The notes: generated from the letters alone by a model not told the origin. Numbered from the stretch's first letter, positions 33,994-44,133 are shown. The stretch: 64,000 nt of DNA from Cloacibacterium caeni (GCF_907163125.1 NZ_OU015319.1:2232001-2296000), one strand, 5' to 3'. Made by a program: numbers and translations.

Positions 33994-35337
33994 ATGATTA
34001 GTTGGAGAAAGCATTACAAGAGAGTGTTGTTAGCATGTAGTTTGCTCTTAACAACCAGTGCTTCTATTTACGCTCAAGATCTTAAAGGTGACGCTAAGAA
34101 AGGAGAAACCCTTTTTAAAACCAATTGTTCTGCGTGTCACGCGCTAGACAAACAAATGGTAGGCCCAGCTTTAGGAGGCGTAGTAGACAGATTAAAAACG
34201 GAACAAAATTTAGGTGTAGATTGGTTCCAAAAATGGATTAAAGATAACAAAGCACTTAGAGCTTCTGGCGATAAGTATGCGAATGAAGTCTTCGAAAAAT
34301 TCAACAAAGTAGAGATGACTCAGTTCCCTAATCTGACAGATCAGGATATTGCAGATCTTCTAGAATACACCACTAATCCGCCAAAAGCAGAGCCTGCTGC
34401 AGCAGAAACTGATGTGAATTCACCAGAAGCCATCAAAGCTGCTCAAGATGAAAAAAACAATTCATCTGCTCTATTAATTTCTTTAGCCGCAGTTGGAGGA
34501 TTACTTCTTTGGTTACTCTTCAGATTAACCCAACTCGTAAATTTACACAGAAAATCTGGAGAAATTTCTGCTCTAGACGCTACAAGAATCAACTCAATTG
34601 GCGAATTCTACGAGAAGTATAATACGCTAGGTAAAGCATTAATGGGATTATTAGCCCTATTAGCACTTTACGGAATTTGGAACTGGCTAATGTGGGTAGG
34701 TGTATACAAAGGTTATCAACCAGAGCAACCTATTTACTTCTCTCACAAAATTCACGCTGGTGAGAATAAAATTGATTGTCAATTATGTCACTCAAGTGCT
34801 AAGTATGGTAAAGTATCAGAAATTCCTTCTGTAAACGTTTGTATGAATTGCCACAAAGGTATTTCAGAATACAAAGGAAAATACATAGAAGAAGGAAAAT
34901 CTAGAGAATTCTATACTGCAGAGATTAAGAAAATCTACGAAGCTGCTGGTTGGGATGAAGGTTCACAGTCTTACACAGGAAAAACTAAACCAATCGAGTG
35001 GGTGAGAATTCACAATATGCCAGATTTCGTATACTTCAATCACGCACAACACGTGGTAGCTGGTGAACAAACCATCATCAAAGCTAAAAAAGTAGACGTA
35101 GTATGTAAAGCTTGTCACGGTCAAGTTCAAGAAATGGACAAAGTACAAATGGCAAATAGCTTCACAATGGGATGGTGTATTGATTGTCACAGAACTACAG
35201 AAGTAGACATGACAAACGGTTATAACAAAGAATACTACCAAAAACTTCACGACAAGTTGAAAAAACAATACGGTGGAGAAACTAAAATGACCGTAGATGC
35301 TATTGGTGGTTTAGAGTGTGGTAAATGTCATTATTAA
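33994..35337 (+). CDS. actA: Alternative Complex III subunit ActA, fused to a monohaem cytochrome c
   Basis: This 447-residue exported cytochrome has a signal peptide (about 1-28) and six CxxCH haem sites: 45-49, 262-266, 283-287, 371-375, 395-399 and 442-446. The first lies in a class I cytochrome c domain (NCSACHALDKQMVGPALGG). A Pro/Ala linker, a membrane helix near 155-175 and a second near 210-232 separate it from the pentahaem domain that matches ActA of Rhodothermus. ACIII oxidises menaquinol and passes electrons to cytochrome c or an oxidase. First gene of actABCDEF. Confidence 0.93.
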   Translation: MISWRKHYKRVLLACSLLLTTSASIYAQDLKGDAKKGETLFKTNCSACHALDKQMVGPALGGVVDRLKTEQNLGVDWFQKWIKDNKALRASGDKYANEVFEKFNKVEMTQFPNLTDQDIADLLEYTTNPPKAEPAAAETDVNSPEAIKAAQDEKNNSSALLISLAAVGGLLLWLLFRLTQLVNLHRKSGEISALDATRINSIGEFYEKYNTLGKALMGLLALLALYGIWNWLMWVGVYKGYQPEQPIYFSHKIHAGENKIDCQLCHSSAKYGKVSEIPSVNVCMNCHKGISEYKGKYIEEGKSREFYTAEIKKIYEAAGWDEGSQSYTGKTKPIEWVRIHNMPDFVYFNHAQHVVAGEQTIIKAKKVDVVCKACHGQVQEMDKVQMANSFTMGWCIDCHRTTEVDMTNGYNKEYYQKLHDKLKKQYGGETKMTVDAIGGLECGKCHY

Positions 35338-35359
35338 TAACAGAAAATTAGAAGTATAA

Positions 35360-38300
35360 ATGGCTTCAAATAAAATACAATTCAGAAGTATTCATGAACT
35401 TAAAGACCAATCGCTTAATGCGAAATTGGCTCAAAAAGAATTTCAAAACGAAATTCCTGTAGATGAGTTCTTGGGTGATGCAGAAAAAATGAACAATTCT
35501 GGGACTTCTAGAAGGGATTTCTTAAAATTATTAGGCTTCTCTACAGCTGCAGTTACTCTTGCAGCGTGTGAAGCACCAGTAATCAAAACAATTCCTTACG
35601 TGGTAAAACCACACAGTATTATCCCAGGAATTCCTAATTATTATGCATCTACCTATTTTGACGGGTTTGACTTTGCTAGTGTTTTAGTAAAAACTAGAGA
35701 AGGTAGACCCATTAAAATTGAACCGAATAAAACTGCAAATGATCTAGGTAAAACAAATGCTAGAGCTCAAGCAAGTGTATTGTCATTATATGATAATGAT
35801 AAAATTAAACAACCAAAACTAGACGGTAAAGACGAAACTTTCGACAAAGTAGATTCTGTAGTTCTAGAAGCACTAACTAAAGCTCAAGCTGAAAACAAGA
35901 AAATTGTAGTTCTTTCTCATTCATATCCTTCTCCTACATTCAAGAAATTATTCGGAGAGTTTAAAGCTAAATATCCTAATGCAGAATTAGTAACTTACGA
36001 TGCTTACACGTATGCTGCTGCATTAGACGCTGCTCAAGAAGTTTTCGGTAATAGAGCATTACCAGTTTACGACTTATCAGCTACTGAATTAGTGGTTTCT
36101 TTCCAAGCAGATTTCTTAGGAGATTATAACGCAAATAGCTTAGAAACATCATACGCAGCTGCTAGAAAACCAGGAGCTAACATGCTTAGACATATTCAAG
36201 TAGAATCTAACATGTCTCTTACTGGTGCTAATGCTGATACGAGAATTAAGCAAAAACCTTCTGCTGTAAATAAAACATTAGTAGAAGTTTATAACGCAAT
36301 CGTAGGAGGCGGTACTTCTGATAAAGTAGCTTCTGAAATTGCTAAAGAATTACAAGCTAAAGGAAACAAAGCGGTAGTTTTTGCTGACGGTTCTAAAGCT
36401 TCTTATGTTCTGGCACACTTAATCAATCAAAAATTAGGTTCTGTAGCTTTCACTGGAAAAGCAAACCTATTAAAAGAATATGACAACGCAAGATTTAACG
36501 AGTTTTTAACTTGGGTAAATGCTGGTCAAGTTGGTGTTTTAGTTGCTAACAAAGTAAACCCAATCTATTCTCACGCAAAAGGTGCAGAATTCAAAAAATC
36601 ATTAAGCAAAGTAGGAATTGTAGTTGCTGTAGCTGATAAGAAAAATGAAATTGCTCAAGCAGCAAAAGTAGTCATTCCAGCAGCACACTGGTTAGAATCT
36701 TGGGGTGATATTGCTCCTCAAACTGGTGCGTATTCATTAATGCAACCTACTATCCAAAAAATATTCAAATCTAGACAAATTGAAGAATCACTTCTTGTTT
36801 GGATAAACGGAAAAGGATTTACGCCTAACTACTATGAATATTTAAAAGCCAATGCTGCAACAATTCTTAATGGAACTTCATTTAACCAAGCACTTTATAA
36901 TGGTTTTAATGCAGGGAACATTACAGGAGCTCTATCTTACACAGGTGGAGATGCTGCAAAAGCAGTTTCAGAATTACAAGGTTTCAAAGCTTCTAAATTA
37001 GAACTTGTACTTTATACCACTACTGCAATGGGAGACGGTACTCAAGCCAATAACCCTTGGTTACAAGAGTTACCAGATCCAATTACGAGAATGGCTTGGG
37101 ATAACTACCTTACTATCTCTCCAGCAGATGCTAAAGAATACGGCATAGAGAATGAATTAAACGCTAGAATGCAGTTAGATGGTACTGTGGTAAATCTTAC
37201 TGTAAATGGTGTGAAATTAGAAAACGTTCCTGTTTTCATTCAGCCAGGTCAAGCAGAAGGTTCATTAGGTCTTGCTTTAGGTTATGGTAAAAAAGACTCA
37301 GGTAAAGTAGCTGAAACAGGTGTAAACGCTTATCCTCTATTTGATGGGTATAATACTGTAGTATCTAATGTTTCTATTGAAAAATCAGGAGCAGATGATC
37401 ACGAATTTGCAGGAGTACAGCTTCAAAATACATTAATGGGTCGTTACGAAATCGCTAAAGAAGTAACACTAGATACTTACTTAAACGAAGACGTAAACAA
37501 GTGGAATAAGCCATTAACTATGGAAACATTACAAGGAACATTACCTATGGGTAAAGTAGACCTTTGGGATGCTTTCGATGATACTGATGGGCCTCACTTT
37601 AATCTTTCTGTAGACCTTAACTCATGTATCGGTTGTGGAGCTTGTATCATTGCTTGTCAAGCAGAAAACAACGTACCTGTAGTAGGTAAAGAAGAGGTAA
37701 GAATGTCTAGAGATATGGCTTGGCTAAGAATCGATAGATATTACTCTGCTAAAGAAAAAATAGAAGTAAAAGAAGGTTTAGACAAAGGACTAGACGTTCC
37801 TAACCTTTATGATATATTAATTGAACCAAACGAAAGTCCTGATGTGATTTTCCAACCAGTAATGTGTCAGCACTGTAATCACGCTCCTTGTGAAACAGTA
37901 TGTCCTGTTGCTGCAACTTCTCACGGTAAGCAAGGTCAAAACCAAATGGCTTACAACAGATGTATTGGTACAAGATATTGTGCAAACAACTGTCCTTACA
38001 AAGTAAGAAGATTCAATTGGTTTACTTATAACTTGAATGATAAGTTTGACTTCAACATGAATAACGATTTAGGAAGAATGGTTCTAAATCCAGATGTTGT
38101 AGTAAGAACTAGAGGGGTAATGGAAAAATGCTCGATGTGTATCCAAATGACTCAAGCTACAATTCTTGAAGCTAAAAAAGAAGGCAGAAGAATTGAAGAT
38201 GGAGAACTTAAAACAGCTTGTTCGCAGGCTTGTTCTACTGGAGCACTTAAATTTGGTGATATGAATGACAAATCATCAGAAGTAAGAGCATTATTCAATG

Positions 38301-38395
38301 ACAAGAGAAAATATGTATTGCTAGAAGAAGTGGGTACTAAACCAAACGTATTCTACCATACAAAAGTGAGAAACAGAAAAGAAAACAACGTTTAA
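35360..38395 (+). CDS. actB: Alternative Complex III subunit ActB (Fe-S, molybdopterin-oxidoreductase-like)
   Basis: This 1011-residue subunit has a Tat-like signal (SRRDFLKLLGFSTAAVTLAAC, RR at 51-52) inset about 50 residues, as usual in ActB. The first two thirds resemble molybdopterin oxidoreductases, though ActB has no molybdenum cofactor. The last third has ferredoxin-like clusters: CIGCGACIIAC (from 756), CQHCNHAPCETVC (from 836), CIGTRYCANNC and CSMC...CSQAC. These carry electrons from quinol to ActA/ActE haems. It lies 22 bp after actA. Confidence 0.95.
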   Translation: MASNKIQFRSIHELKDQSLNAKLAQKEFQNEIPVDEFLGDAEKMNNSGTSRRDFLKLLGFSTAAVTLAACEAPVIKTIPYVVKPHSIIPGIPNYYASTYFDGFDFASVLVKTREGRPIKIEPNKTANDLGKTNARAQASVLSLYDNDKIKQPKLDGKDETFDKVDSVVLEALTKAQAENKKIVVLSHSYPSPTFKKLFGEFKAKYPNAELVTYDAYTYAAALDAAQEVFGNRALPVYDLSATELVVSFQADFLGDYNANSLETSYAAARKPGANMLRHIQVESNMSLTGANADTRIKQKPSAVNKTLVEVYNAIVGGGTSDKVASEIAKELQAKGNKAVVFADGSKASYVLAHLINQKLGSVAFTGKANLLKEYDNARFNEFLTWVNAGQVGVLVANKVNPIYSHAKGAEFKKSLSKVGIVVAVADKKNEIAQAAKVVIPAAHWLESWGDIAPQTGAYSLMQPTIQKIFKSRQIEESLLVWINGKGFTPNYYEYLKANAATILNGTSFNQALYNGFNAGNITGALSYTGGDAAKAVSELQGFKASKLELVLYTTTAMGDGTQANNPWLQELPDPITRMAWDNYLTISPADAKEYGIENELNARMQLDGTVVNLTVNGVKLENVPVFIQPGQAEGSLGLALGYGKKDSGKVAETGVNAYPLFDGYNTVVSNVSIEKSGADDHEFAGVQLQNTLMGRYEIAKEVTLDTYLNEDVNKWNKPLTMETLQGTLPMGKVDLWDAFDDTDGPHFNLSVDLNSCIGCGACIIACQAENNVPVVGKEEVRMSRDMAWLRIDRYYSAKEKIEVKEGLDKGLDVPNLYDILIEPNESPDVIFQPVMCQHCNHAPCETVCPVAATSHGKQGQNQMAYNRCIGTRYCANNCPYKVRRFNWFTYNLNDKFDFNMNNDLGRMVLNPDVVVRTRGVMEKCSMCIQMTQATILEAKKEGRRIEDGELKTACSQACSTGALKFGDMNDKSSEVRALFNDKRKYVLLEEVGTKPNVFYHTKVRNRKENNV

Positions 38396-38415
38396 ATAAT
38401 ATAAATAGGTAAAAA

Positions 38416-39813
38416 ATGTCAGGACATTACGAAGCCCCTATTAGGGAACCGCTAATTATTGGTCACAAGACTTATCACGATATCACCGAAGATATTGCAA
38501 GACCTATCGAAGAAAGAGCCGGAAAACTCTGGTGGATTTCTTTTTGGGCAGCTCTAGTTCTATTTGTATACGGTTTTGGATGTATTGCTTACACCATTGG
38601 TACCGGTATCGGAGCTTGGGGACTAAACAAAACCATTAACTGGGGTTGGGATATTACTAACTTCGTTTGGTGGGTAGGTATTGGTCACGCAGGAACCTTA
38701 ATCTCTGCAGTATTGTTATTATTTAGACAAAGATGGAGAATGTCTGTAAACCGTTCTGCAGAAGCGATGACGATTTTTGCAGTTGTACAGGCTGCTATCT
38801 TCCCAGTAATTCACATGGGTAGAGTTTGGGTAGGATATTGGGTATTCCCTTTGCCAAACCAATTTGGTTCTCTTTGGACTAACTTTAACTCTCCACTACT
38901 TTGGGACGTATTTGCAATCTCTACTTACTTCTCTGTATCTACCGTATTCTGGTTCATGGGATTAATCCCAGACTTTGCGATGATTAGAGATAGAGCAAAA
39001 ACGCCTTGGACTAAAAAGATTTATACATTCCTAGCATTCGGTTGGGGTGGTAAAGCAAAACACTGGCAAAGATTCGAAGAATTATCTCTTGTATTAGCTG
39101 GTTTAGCAACACCACTTGTATTCTCAGTACACACCACGGTATCATTTGACTTCGCAACTTCAGTAATCAAAGGATGGCACTCTACCATCTACCCTCCTTA
39201 CTTCGTAGCAGGTGCGATTTTCTCAGGATTTGCAATGGTACAAACCCTTCTATTAGTTGCTAGAAAAGTAGCACACTTAGAAGATTATATTACCATGTAT
39301 CATATCGAAATTATGAACATCGTAATCATCGTAACTGGTGGTATGGTAACGGTAGCATATGGTGTAGAATACTTCATCGGTTGGTACTCAGGAAGTAGAT
39401 ATGAAGACTTTACATATTTATCTCCAGGTGCTGCTACTGGTCCTTACTGGTGGGCATTCTGGGCGCTAATTATCTGTAACTTAGTTGTTCCTGCTTCTTT
39501 CTGGTTCAAAAAATTAAGAACGAATATTATTTGGACTTTCTTCGTAGCATTAATCATCAACATCGGTATGTGGTTTGAAAGATTTGACATCATTGTGATC
39601 AACCTTTCTAGAGACTATTTACCAGGTTCTTGGACGATGTTTAAGCCAACGATTATAGACGTAGGAGTTTATTTAGGAACAATTGGTTTCTTCGGAGTAT
39701 TATTCCTATTATACGCTAGAACATTCCCTGTAATTGCACAGGCTGAATTGAAGACTATTTTGAAAATTTCAGGTGAAACTTATAAAGCAAAAGAAGGAGA
39801 TGAGCACCACTAA
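38416..39813 (+). CDS. actC: Alternative Complex III subunit ActC (NrfD-like membrane subunit)
   Basis: This 465-residue integral membrane protein of the NrfD/PsrC family has about ten helices. It binds menaquinol near the periplasmic side and probably takes part in proton handling. The start MSGHYEAPIREPLIIGHKTYHDIT is typical of ActC. Its last 14 bases overlap actD. Confidence 0.95.
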   Translation: MSGHYEAPIREPLIIGHKTYHDITEDIARPIEERAGKLWWISFWAALVLFVYGFGCIAYTIGTGIGAWGLNKTINWGWDITNFVWWVGIGHAGTLISAVLLLFRQRWRMSVNRSAEAMTIFAVVQAAIFPVIHMGRVWVGYWVFPLPNQFGSLWTNFNSPLLWDVFAISTYFSVSTVFWFMGLIPDFAMIRDRAKTPWTKKIYTFLAFGWGGKAKHWQRFEELSLVLAGLATPLVFSVHTTVSFDFATSVIKGWHSTIYPPYFVAGAIFSGFAMVQTLLLVARKVAHLEDYITMYHIEIMNIVIIVTGGMVTVAYGVEYFIGWYSGSRYEDFTYLSPGAATGPYWWAFWALIICNLVVPASFWFKKLRTNIIWTFFVALIINIGMWFERFDIIVINLSRDYLPGSWTMFKPTIIDVGVYLGTIGFFGVLFLLYARTFPVIAQAELKTILKISGETYKAKEGDEHH

Positions 39814-40321
39814 AAGAATATATGGACTTTATGGCGATGACGACGATTTAATGAACGGCGTTAAAGCTTTCAGAGATAAAGGTATTGAAATTACCGAAGT
39901 GTATACTCCATTCCCAGTTCACGGGCTAGATAAAGCTTTAGGTCTTAAGAAAACTAGAATTTCAGACGCAGCTTTCATTTATGCTTGTTATGGTGTTACC
40001 ATTGGTGCTTTAGCCACTTGGTATATGATGAATCATGACTGGCCACAAAACATAGGTGGTAAACCAGCTTTCTGGTGGGCTCATAACATGCCTGCTTTTG
40101 TAGTTCCAATGTTTGAATTAATGGTATTCTGTGCTGCACACATGATGTCTCTTACTTTCTTAGTAAGAAATAAAATGTATCCTGGAGCTGCTCCTCAGAA
40201 TCCAGATCCTAGAACTACGGATGATAAGTTTATGATGGAGTTTGTGTCTGACGATGTAGAAACCATTAAACAGATGCTGATTGAAACAGGTGTAGAAGAA
40301 ATAACTGTAAAAGATGCGTAA
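39800..40321 (+). CDS. actD: Alternative Complex III subunit ActD (DUF3341)
   Basis: This 173-residue protein of the DUF3341 family has a cytoplasmic start (MSTTKRIYGLYGDDDDLMNG) and two membrane helices, then a C-terminal tail DDKFMMEFVSDDVETIKQMLIETGVEEITV. I start at ATG 39800, preceded by AAGGAG and overlapping actC by 14 bp; an upstream start at 39773 would add nine Lys-rich residues. It ends 1 bp before the actE start. Confidence 0.9.
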   Translation: MSTTKRIYGLYGDDDDLMNGVKAFRDKGIEITEVYTPFPVHGLDKALGLKKTRISDAAFIYACYGVTIGALATWYMMNHDWPQNIGGKPAFWWAHNMPAFVVPMFELMVFCAAHMMSLTFLVRNKMYPGAAPQNPDPRTTDDKFMMEFVSDDVETIKQMLIETGVEEITVKDA

Positions 40322-40322
40322 T

Positions 40323-41006
40323 ATGAAAAATATTTTAAAAATAACAACCATCTTGGGAATCTCAGTTATCGCGCTGAATTCTTGTGGACCAAAAGATAAT
40401 CCGCCATTAGTTTACTTTCCGGATATGTATTTCCCCGTAGCTTATGATCCAATGATTAAAACTGCTAGTAAAGCAGATGGACATTATGTAAGCAAAGAAA
40501 ATGAAATCCCGGCTTTTGTAAATAACTACGGCTCTACTCTACTTTCTCCTGTAGAAGGTACGGTTCCTCAAGACAAGGAAGGAATTTTGCCAGAAGATAA
40601 AACTCCTAAAAATGTAGAAGAATATACTGCATTTTATGAAGAGTCAAAAAGTGTTACCGTTTCTCCTCTAGATCCTAAAAATAAAGAAAAAGATTTAGCA
40701 AGAGGTAAAAAATTATACGAAATGACTTGTGCAGCTTGTCACGGTGTGGCTGGTGATGGACAAGGTCCAATTGTACAAAGTGGTGCATATTCTGGTGTTC
40801 CAGCTTACAAAGACAGACAGATTACAGTAGGAACTACTCATTATGTAATTGTAAACGGAAGAAACTTAATGGGATCTTACGCTGGTCAATTAGCTCCTGC
40901 TGATAGATGGAGAGTAGCAATGTATGTAATGAGCGCTTTCAAAGCTGATGCTGTAGCTCCTGTAGCTGCTGCTGATGCAACTACAACTCAAACCAATACT
41001 AAATAA
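40323..41006 (+). CDS. actE: Alternative Complex III subunit ActE (cytochrome c lipoprotein)
   Basis: This 227-residue lipoprotein has a lipobox LNSC with Cys21 and one haem site CAACH (136-140) followed by GVAGDGQGP. The Met for haem would be in GRNLMGSYAGQL. The C-terminus is Ala/Thr-rich. ActE is the monohaem subunit of the complex. An in-frame ATG at 40314 adds three residues and overlaps actD; 40323 places the signal better. Confidence 0.92.
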   Translation: MKNILKITTILGISVIALNSCGPKDNPPLVYFPDMYFPVAYDPMIKTASKADGHYVSKENEIPAFVNNYGSTLLSPVEGTVPQDKEGILPEDKTPKNVEEYTAFYEESKSVTVSPLDPKNKEKDLARGKKLYEMTCAACHGVAGDGQGPIVQSGAYSGVPAYKDRQITVGTTHYVIVNGRNLMGSYAGQLAPADRWRVAMYVMSAFKADAVAPVAAADATTTQTNTK

Positions 41007-41021
41007 TAAAAACAGAAAAAA

Positions 41022-42356
41022 ATGTATAGTTTTTCACCAAAATTAAAATTGTATTCTATTATACTGATAGTTGTTGGATTGGTACTATTCGGTATTGGCT
41101 ACCTATTAAATCATGGGTTAAATGAGTCTGCAATTCAGACAATGATGGATAATGTACACCATGGTACAGAACATCATACCCCAATGAACTCTTCAGAATT
41201 AGTAGGACCTCAAGATAATGCCGCACACTTAGAACATGCTACGCATCAGATTCATAATACACCGTTCTCGGCTTTATTAACTGCTGCTATGTTATTCTTC
41301 GGAATTTCTGCTTGTGCTTTATTCTTTTTATCAATTCAGCATGCAGCTCACGCTGGTTGGTCTGTAATTGTAACAAGAGTAATGGAAGCGGTATCTTCAT
41401 TCATTCCAGTAGGTGGGATTATTTTATTAATCTTAACTTTCCTAAACGTAGGTGGCATTGCTCATTTATATCACTGGATGGATCCAGATTTAACAAATCC
41501 TAATTCTCCAAACTTTGATGTTATCCTTTACGAAAAATCAAAATTCTTAAATATACCTTTCTATGTAGTGAGAATCATTATCTATGTAATTGGTTCTTGG
41601 TTCTTTGTTTGGAAAATTAAGAAAGTTTCTAAGAGATTAGACGAAACTAAAGATAGAAAAGATTACAAAGCATTATACAACTGGAGCGTAGGTTACATAG
41701 CATTCTTCGGATTTGCTTCTGCAGCTTGGGCTTGGGATTTCTTAATGTCTATTGACCCTCACTGGTATTCTACGCTTTACATTTGGTATTCTATGGTATC
41801 TACTTTATCTAGTGCTGTTGCAGTAATCATTATTGTTGCAGTTTACTTAAAGAAAAAAGGAGTTTTACCACAGTTTAATGATAATCACTTACATGATTTA
41901 GCTAAATTCTTATTTGCTACTTCAATGTTATGGACTTATTTATTCTTTGACCAATTCATGCTTTACTGGTATGCAAACATCCCAGAAGAAGTAAGATATT
42001 TCTTCGATAGATTTGCTTACTACAAGTACACTTTCTTACCAATGCTTATTATTAACTTCTTATTACCACTATTGGTATTAGTAAGTTCTAGCATCAAGAG
42101 AAATTACAAAGTAGTAACTACAATGGCTGTTTTAGTAATTCTAGGTCACTGGTTAGATTTCTTCAACATGATTATGCCAGGAACAGTAGGACCTTTCTGG
42201 AACAATGCATACACATTCTTATTAGTAGTAGGTGCATTCTTATTCATGGTAGGTTTATTCGTTTTAGTAGTAATGTCTGCATTATCTAAACTTAAATTGA
42301 TTCCTGAAGGAAATCCTCTAGTAAAAGAGTCTAAAATTTTTGAATATCCTTTCTAA
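41022..42356 (+). CDS. actF: Alternative Complex III subunit ActF (NrfD-like)
   Basis: This 444-residue integral membrane protein is the second NrfD-like subunit, with ten or so helices. A His-rich periplasmic loop (HHGTEHHTPMN...HLEHATHQIHN, about 46-80) follows the first helix. It is the last gene of the operon: a strong terminator follows within 22 bp, and the usual cytochrome oxidase genes are not next to it. Confidence 0.93.
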   Translation: MYSFSPKLKLYSIILIVVGLVLFGIGYLLNHGLNESAIQTMMDNVHHGTEHHTPMNSSELVGPQDNAAHLEHATHQIHNTPFSALLTAAMLFFGISACALFFLSIQHAAHAGWSVIVTRVMEAVSSFIPVGGIILLILTFLNVGGIAHLYHWMDPDLTNPNSPNFDVILYEKSKFLNIPFYVVRIIIYVIGSWFFVWKIKKVSKRLDETKDRKDYKALYNWSVGYIAFFGFASAAWAWDFLMSIDPHWYSTLYIWYSMVSTLSSAVAVIIIVAVYLKKKGVLPQFNDNHLHDLAKFLFATSMLWTYLFFDQFMLYWYANIPEEVRYFFDRFAYYKYTFLPMLIINFLLPLLVLVSSSIKRNYKVVTTMAVLVILGHWLDFFNMIMPGTVGPFWNNAYTFLLVVGAFLFMVGLFVLVVMSALSKLKLIPEGNPLVKESKIFEYPF

Positions 42357-42377
42357 TTTCAGAAAGAAACATCATAT

Positions 42378-42406
42378 AAATCCCAACTTATTGTTGGGAT
42401 TTTTTT
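42378..42406 (+). terminator. Terminator of the actABCDEF operon
   Basis: A perfect 10-bp stem (AAATCCCAAC / GTTGGGATTT) with a 5-base loop is followed by T's. Confidence 0.87.
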
Positions 42407-42413
42407 ATTTTTG
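42406..42413 (+). promoter_or_regulatory. -7 box (TATTTTTG) of the lipoprotein-apt unit
   Basis: It matches TAnnTTTG, directly after the act terminator and 18 bases before the ATG at 42432. Confidence 0.4.
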
Positions 42414-42431
42414 TATATAAATATTCATTTT

Positions 42432-43580
42432 ATGAAACGTTTCCTTTTTCTAAGCATATTTTCATTGCTTTTTTTAATCGGTTGTAAAAAAGATGCAGTA
42501 GATGCAAGCAGTACAAAAGCCTTCCAAGAAAGTATCAATGACATGTCTTCTTCGCTTCCCACTATTAAACAAATTAAGTTTAATGAAGCTCTTTATATTC
42601 TAAAAACCTTTGGTGTAGATGCAGAAGGTGATATCGAAGAACTGAAAGCTCTTGGCAAACTTCTAGAAGGAAAAAAAGTGCCAGAAATTTTTGCAATGGC
42701 AGACAAAGTAGCACAAGAAAACGGCATCAACTGGGCAAGTACAGCTCCTCCTTCATTAGGTGAAATGAATATCTTCCAAAATATTACACCATCTGAAACA
42801 GATGTAAATGATGTTGCCGCAAATTCTTTGCAAATTACAACCAGTGAAGTTTCTGTAGATAGTATTTTAGGACCAAAAGCTTTACAAATCGTTCCAAGAT
42901 TATTAGATGCAGCAGGAAATAAAGTAGATTTCGAAAATGCAGCCTTAGAAACCACTTTAGAAGTTTCTAGCCAAGGAGTAAAACTTTTGACTTCTAAAAA
43001 TTTAATGCAAAACAATCAATTCAAAGGATTTTTCATGAGATTTTCTTCTCTTCCTCAAGAAAAAGTAATAGACAATAAAATTGACATAAAAGTTACTGTA
43101 AAAACTTCTAAGAAAACCATTCAAATGACCAAAATGGGTGTAGATGTAAATCCTAACGCTCTTTTGATGCCTCAAAGCTCAGAAAATCCAGAAAATCTTG
43201 AAGGAACTCCAGAAGAAAATGCTACGGGAACAGATTCTCCAAAAGTAATTGGCGATCCTAAAAATACCGTTGTGAATTTCTTAAGCAACTTAAACAGTCA
43301 GAATTTAAAAGCAGCTTACAGTCAATCAGAAAACCCGAATTGGGGTTCTTATGAAACATTTGCCAATCCTACGTCTGGTTTTGGAACCGTAAAAAGTGTA
43401 GACGTAAGCAATGTTTCTACTAAAGCGAATGCCAATAACACTGCAAGTGTAAATGCAACGTATACCGTAACAGATAAATCTGGAAACGCAACTTCACTTG
43501 ACGTTTCTTATGGCTTAAAAGCTACAGAGACAGGTTGGAAAATTACCAGCTATAAAATCAATTCTTCTCAAAAAAAATAA
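42432..43580 (+). CDS. Lipoprotein, DUF6694-like start and DUF4878/NTF2-like end
   Basis: This 382-residue lipoprotein has a lipobox LIGC with Cys18. The first 80 residues (KAFQESINDMSSSLPTIKQIKFNEALYIL) resemble DUF6694 lipoproteins. Residues about 250-275 are a Glu/Pro/Asn-rich linker. The end (GDPKNTVVNFLSNLNSQNLKAAYSQSENPNWGSYETF...GWKITSYKI) looks like an NTF2-like DUF4878 domain. The function is unknown. I start at ATG 42432, not an in-frame codon at 42411, which overlaps the promoter box. apt follows after 16 bp. Confidence 0.65.
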   Translation: MKRFLFLSIFSLLFLIGCKKDAVDASSTKAFQESINDMSSSLPTIKQIKFNEALYILKTFGVDAEGDIEELKALGKLLEGKKVPEIFAMADKVAQENGINWASTAPPSLGEMNIFQNITPSETDVNDVAANSLQITTSEVSVDSILGPKALQIVPRLLDAAGNKVDFENAALETTLEVSSQGVKLLTSKNLMQNNQFKGFFMRFSSLPQEKVIDNKIDIKVTVKTSKKTIQMTKMGVDVNPNALLMPQSSENPENLEGTPEENATGTDSPKVIGDPKNTVVNFLSNLNSQNLKAAYSQSENPNWGSYETFANPTSGFGTVKSVDVSNVSTKANANNTASVNATYTVTDKSGNATSLDVSYGLKATETGWKITSYKINSSQKK

Positions 43581-43596
43581 ATTAAAATCCCATAAA

Positions 43597-44133
43597 ATGG
43601 CAACGCAAGATTTAATCGCTAGATTAGAAAGCACAATTCAGAATATTCCAGATTTCCCAATCGAAGGAATACAATTCAAAGACATTACGCCCATTTTCTT
43701 AAATCCTAAATTATACGAAGACGTAATTGCAGATTTAGTAGAATTCAGCAGAGGAAAAGTAGATGTAGTATGCGGAATAGAAAGCAGAGGCTATCTCTTC
43801 GGAATTGCAATTGCTGTTGCCCTAGAAGTTCCATTTATTTTAATTAGAAAAAAAGGGAAACTTCCTCCTCCATTTATTTCAGAAAAATATGATTTAGAAT
43901 ACGGAACTGCCGAAATAGAAATGCGCACGAACCAAATTCAACCAAATCAAAGAGTTTTGATTCACGACGATTTATTAGCAACTGGCGGAACAACTGAAGC
44001 TGCTGCTAAATTGGTTGAAAAACAAGGCGCAAAAGTGACGCAATTCAGTTTTTTAATTGGTCTTAAAGATTTACACGGCGAAGATAAACTGAAACAGTTT
44101 GACGCTGAAGTGTACAGTATTTTGAACTACTAA
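43597..44133 (+). CDS. apt: Adenine phosphoribosyltransferase
   Basis: This 178-residue purine salvage enzyme makes AMP from adenine and PRPP. The PRPP-binding loop RVLIHDDLLATGGT (119-132) is complete, and VVCGIESRGYLFG (57-69) and RKKGKLPPP (84-92) are typical. It is normal length. Confidence 0.95.
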   Translation: MATQDLIARLESTIQNIPDFPIEGIQFKDITPIFLNPKLYEDVIADLVEFSRGKVDVVCGIESRGYLFGIAIAVALEVPFILIRKKGKLPPPFISEKYDLEYGTAEIEMRTNQIQPNQRVLIHDDLLATGGTTEAAAKLVEKQGAKVTQFSFLIGLKDLHGEDKLKQFDAEVYSILNY

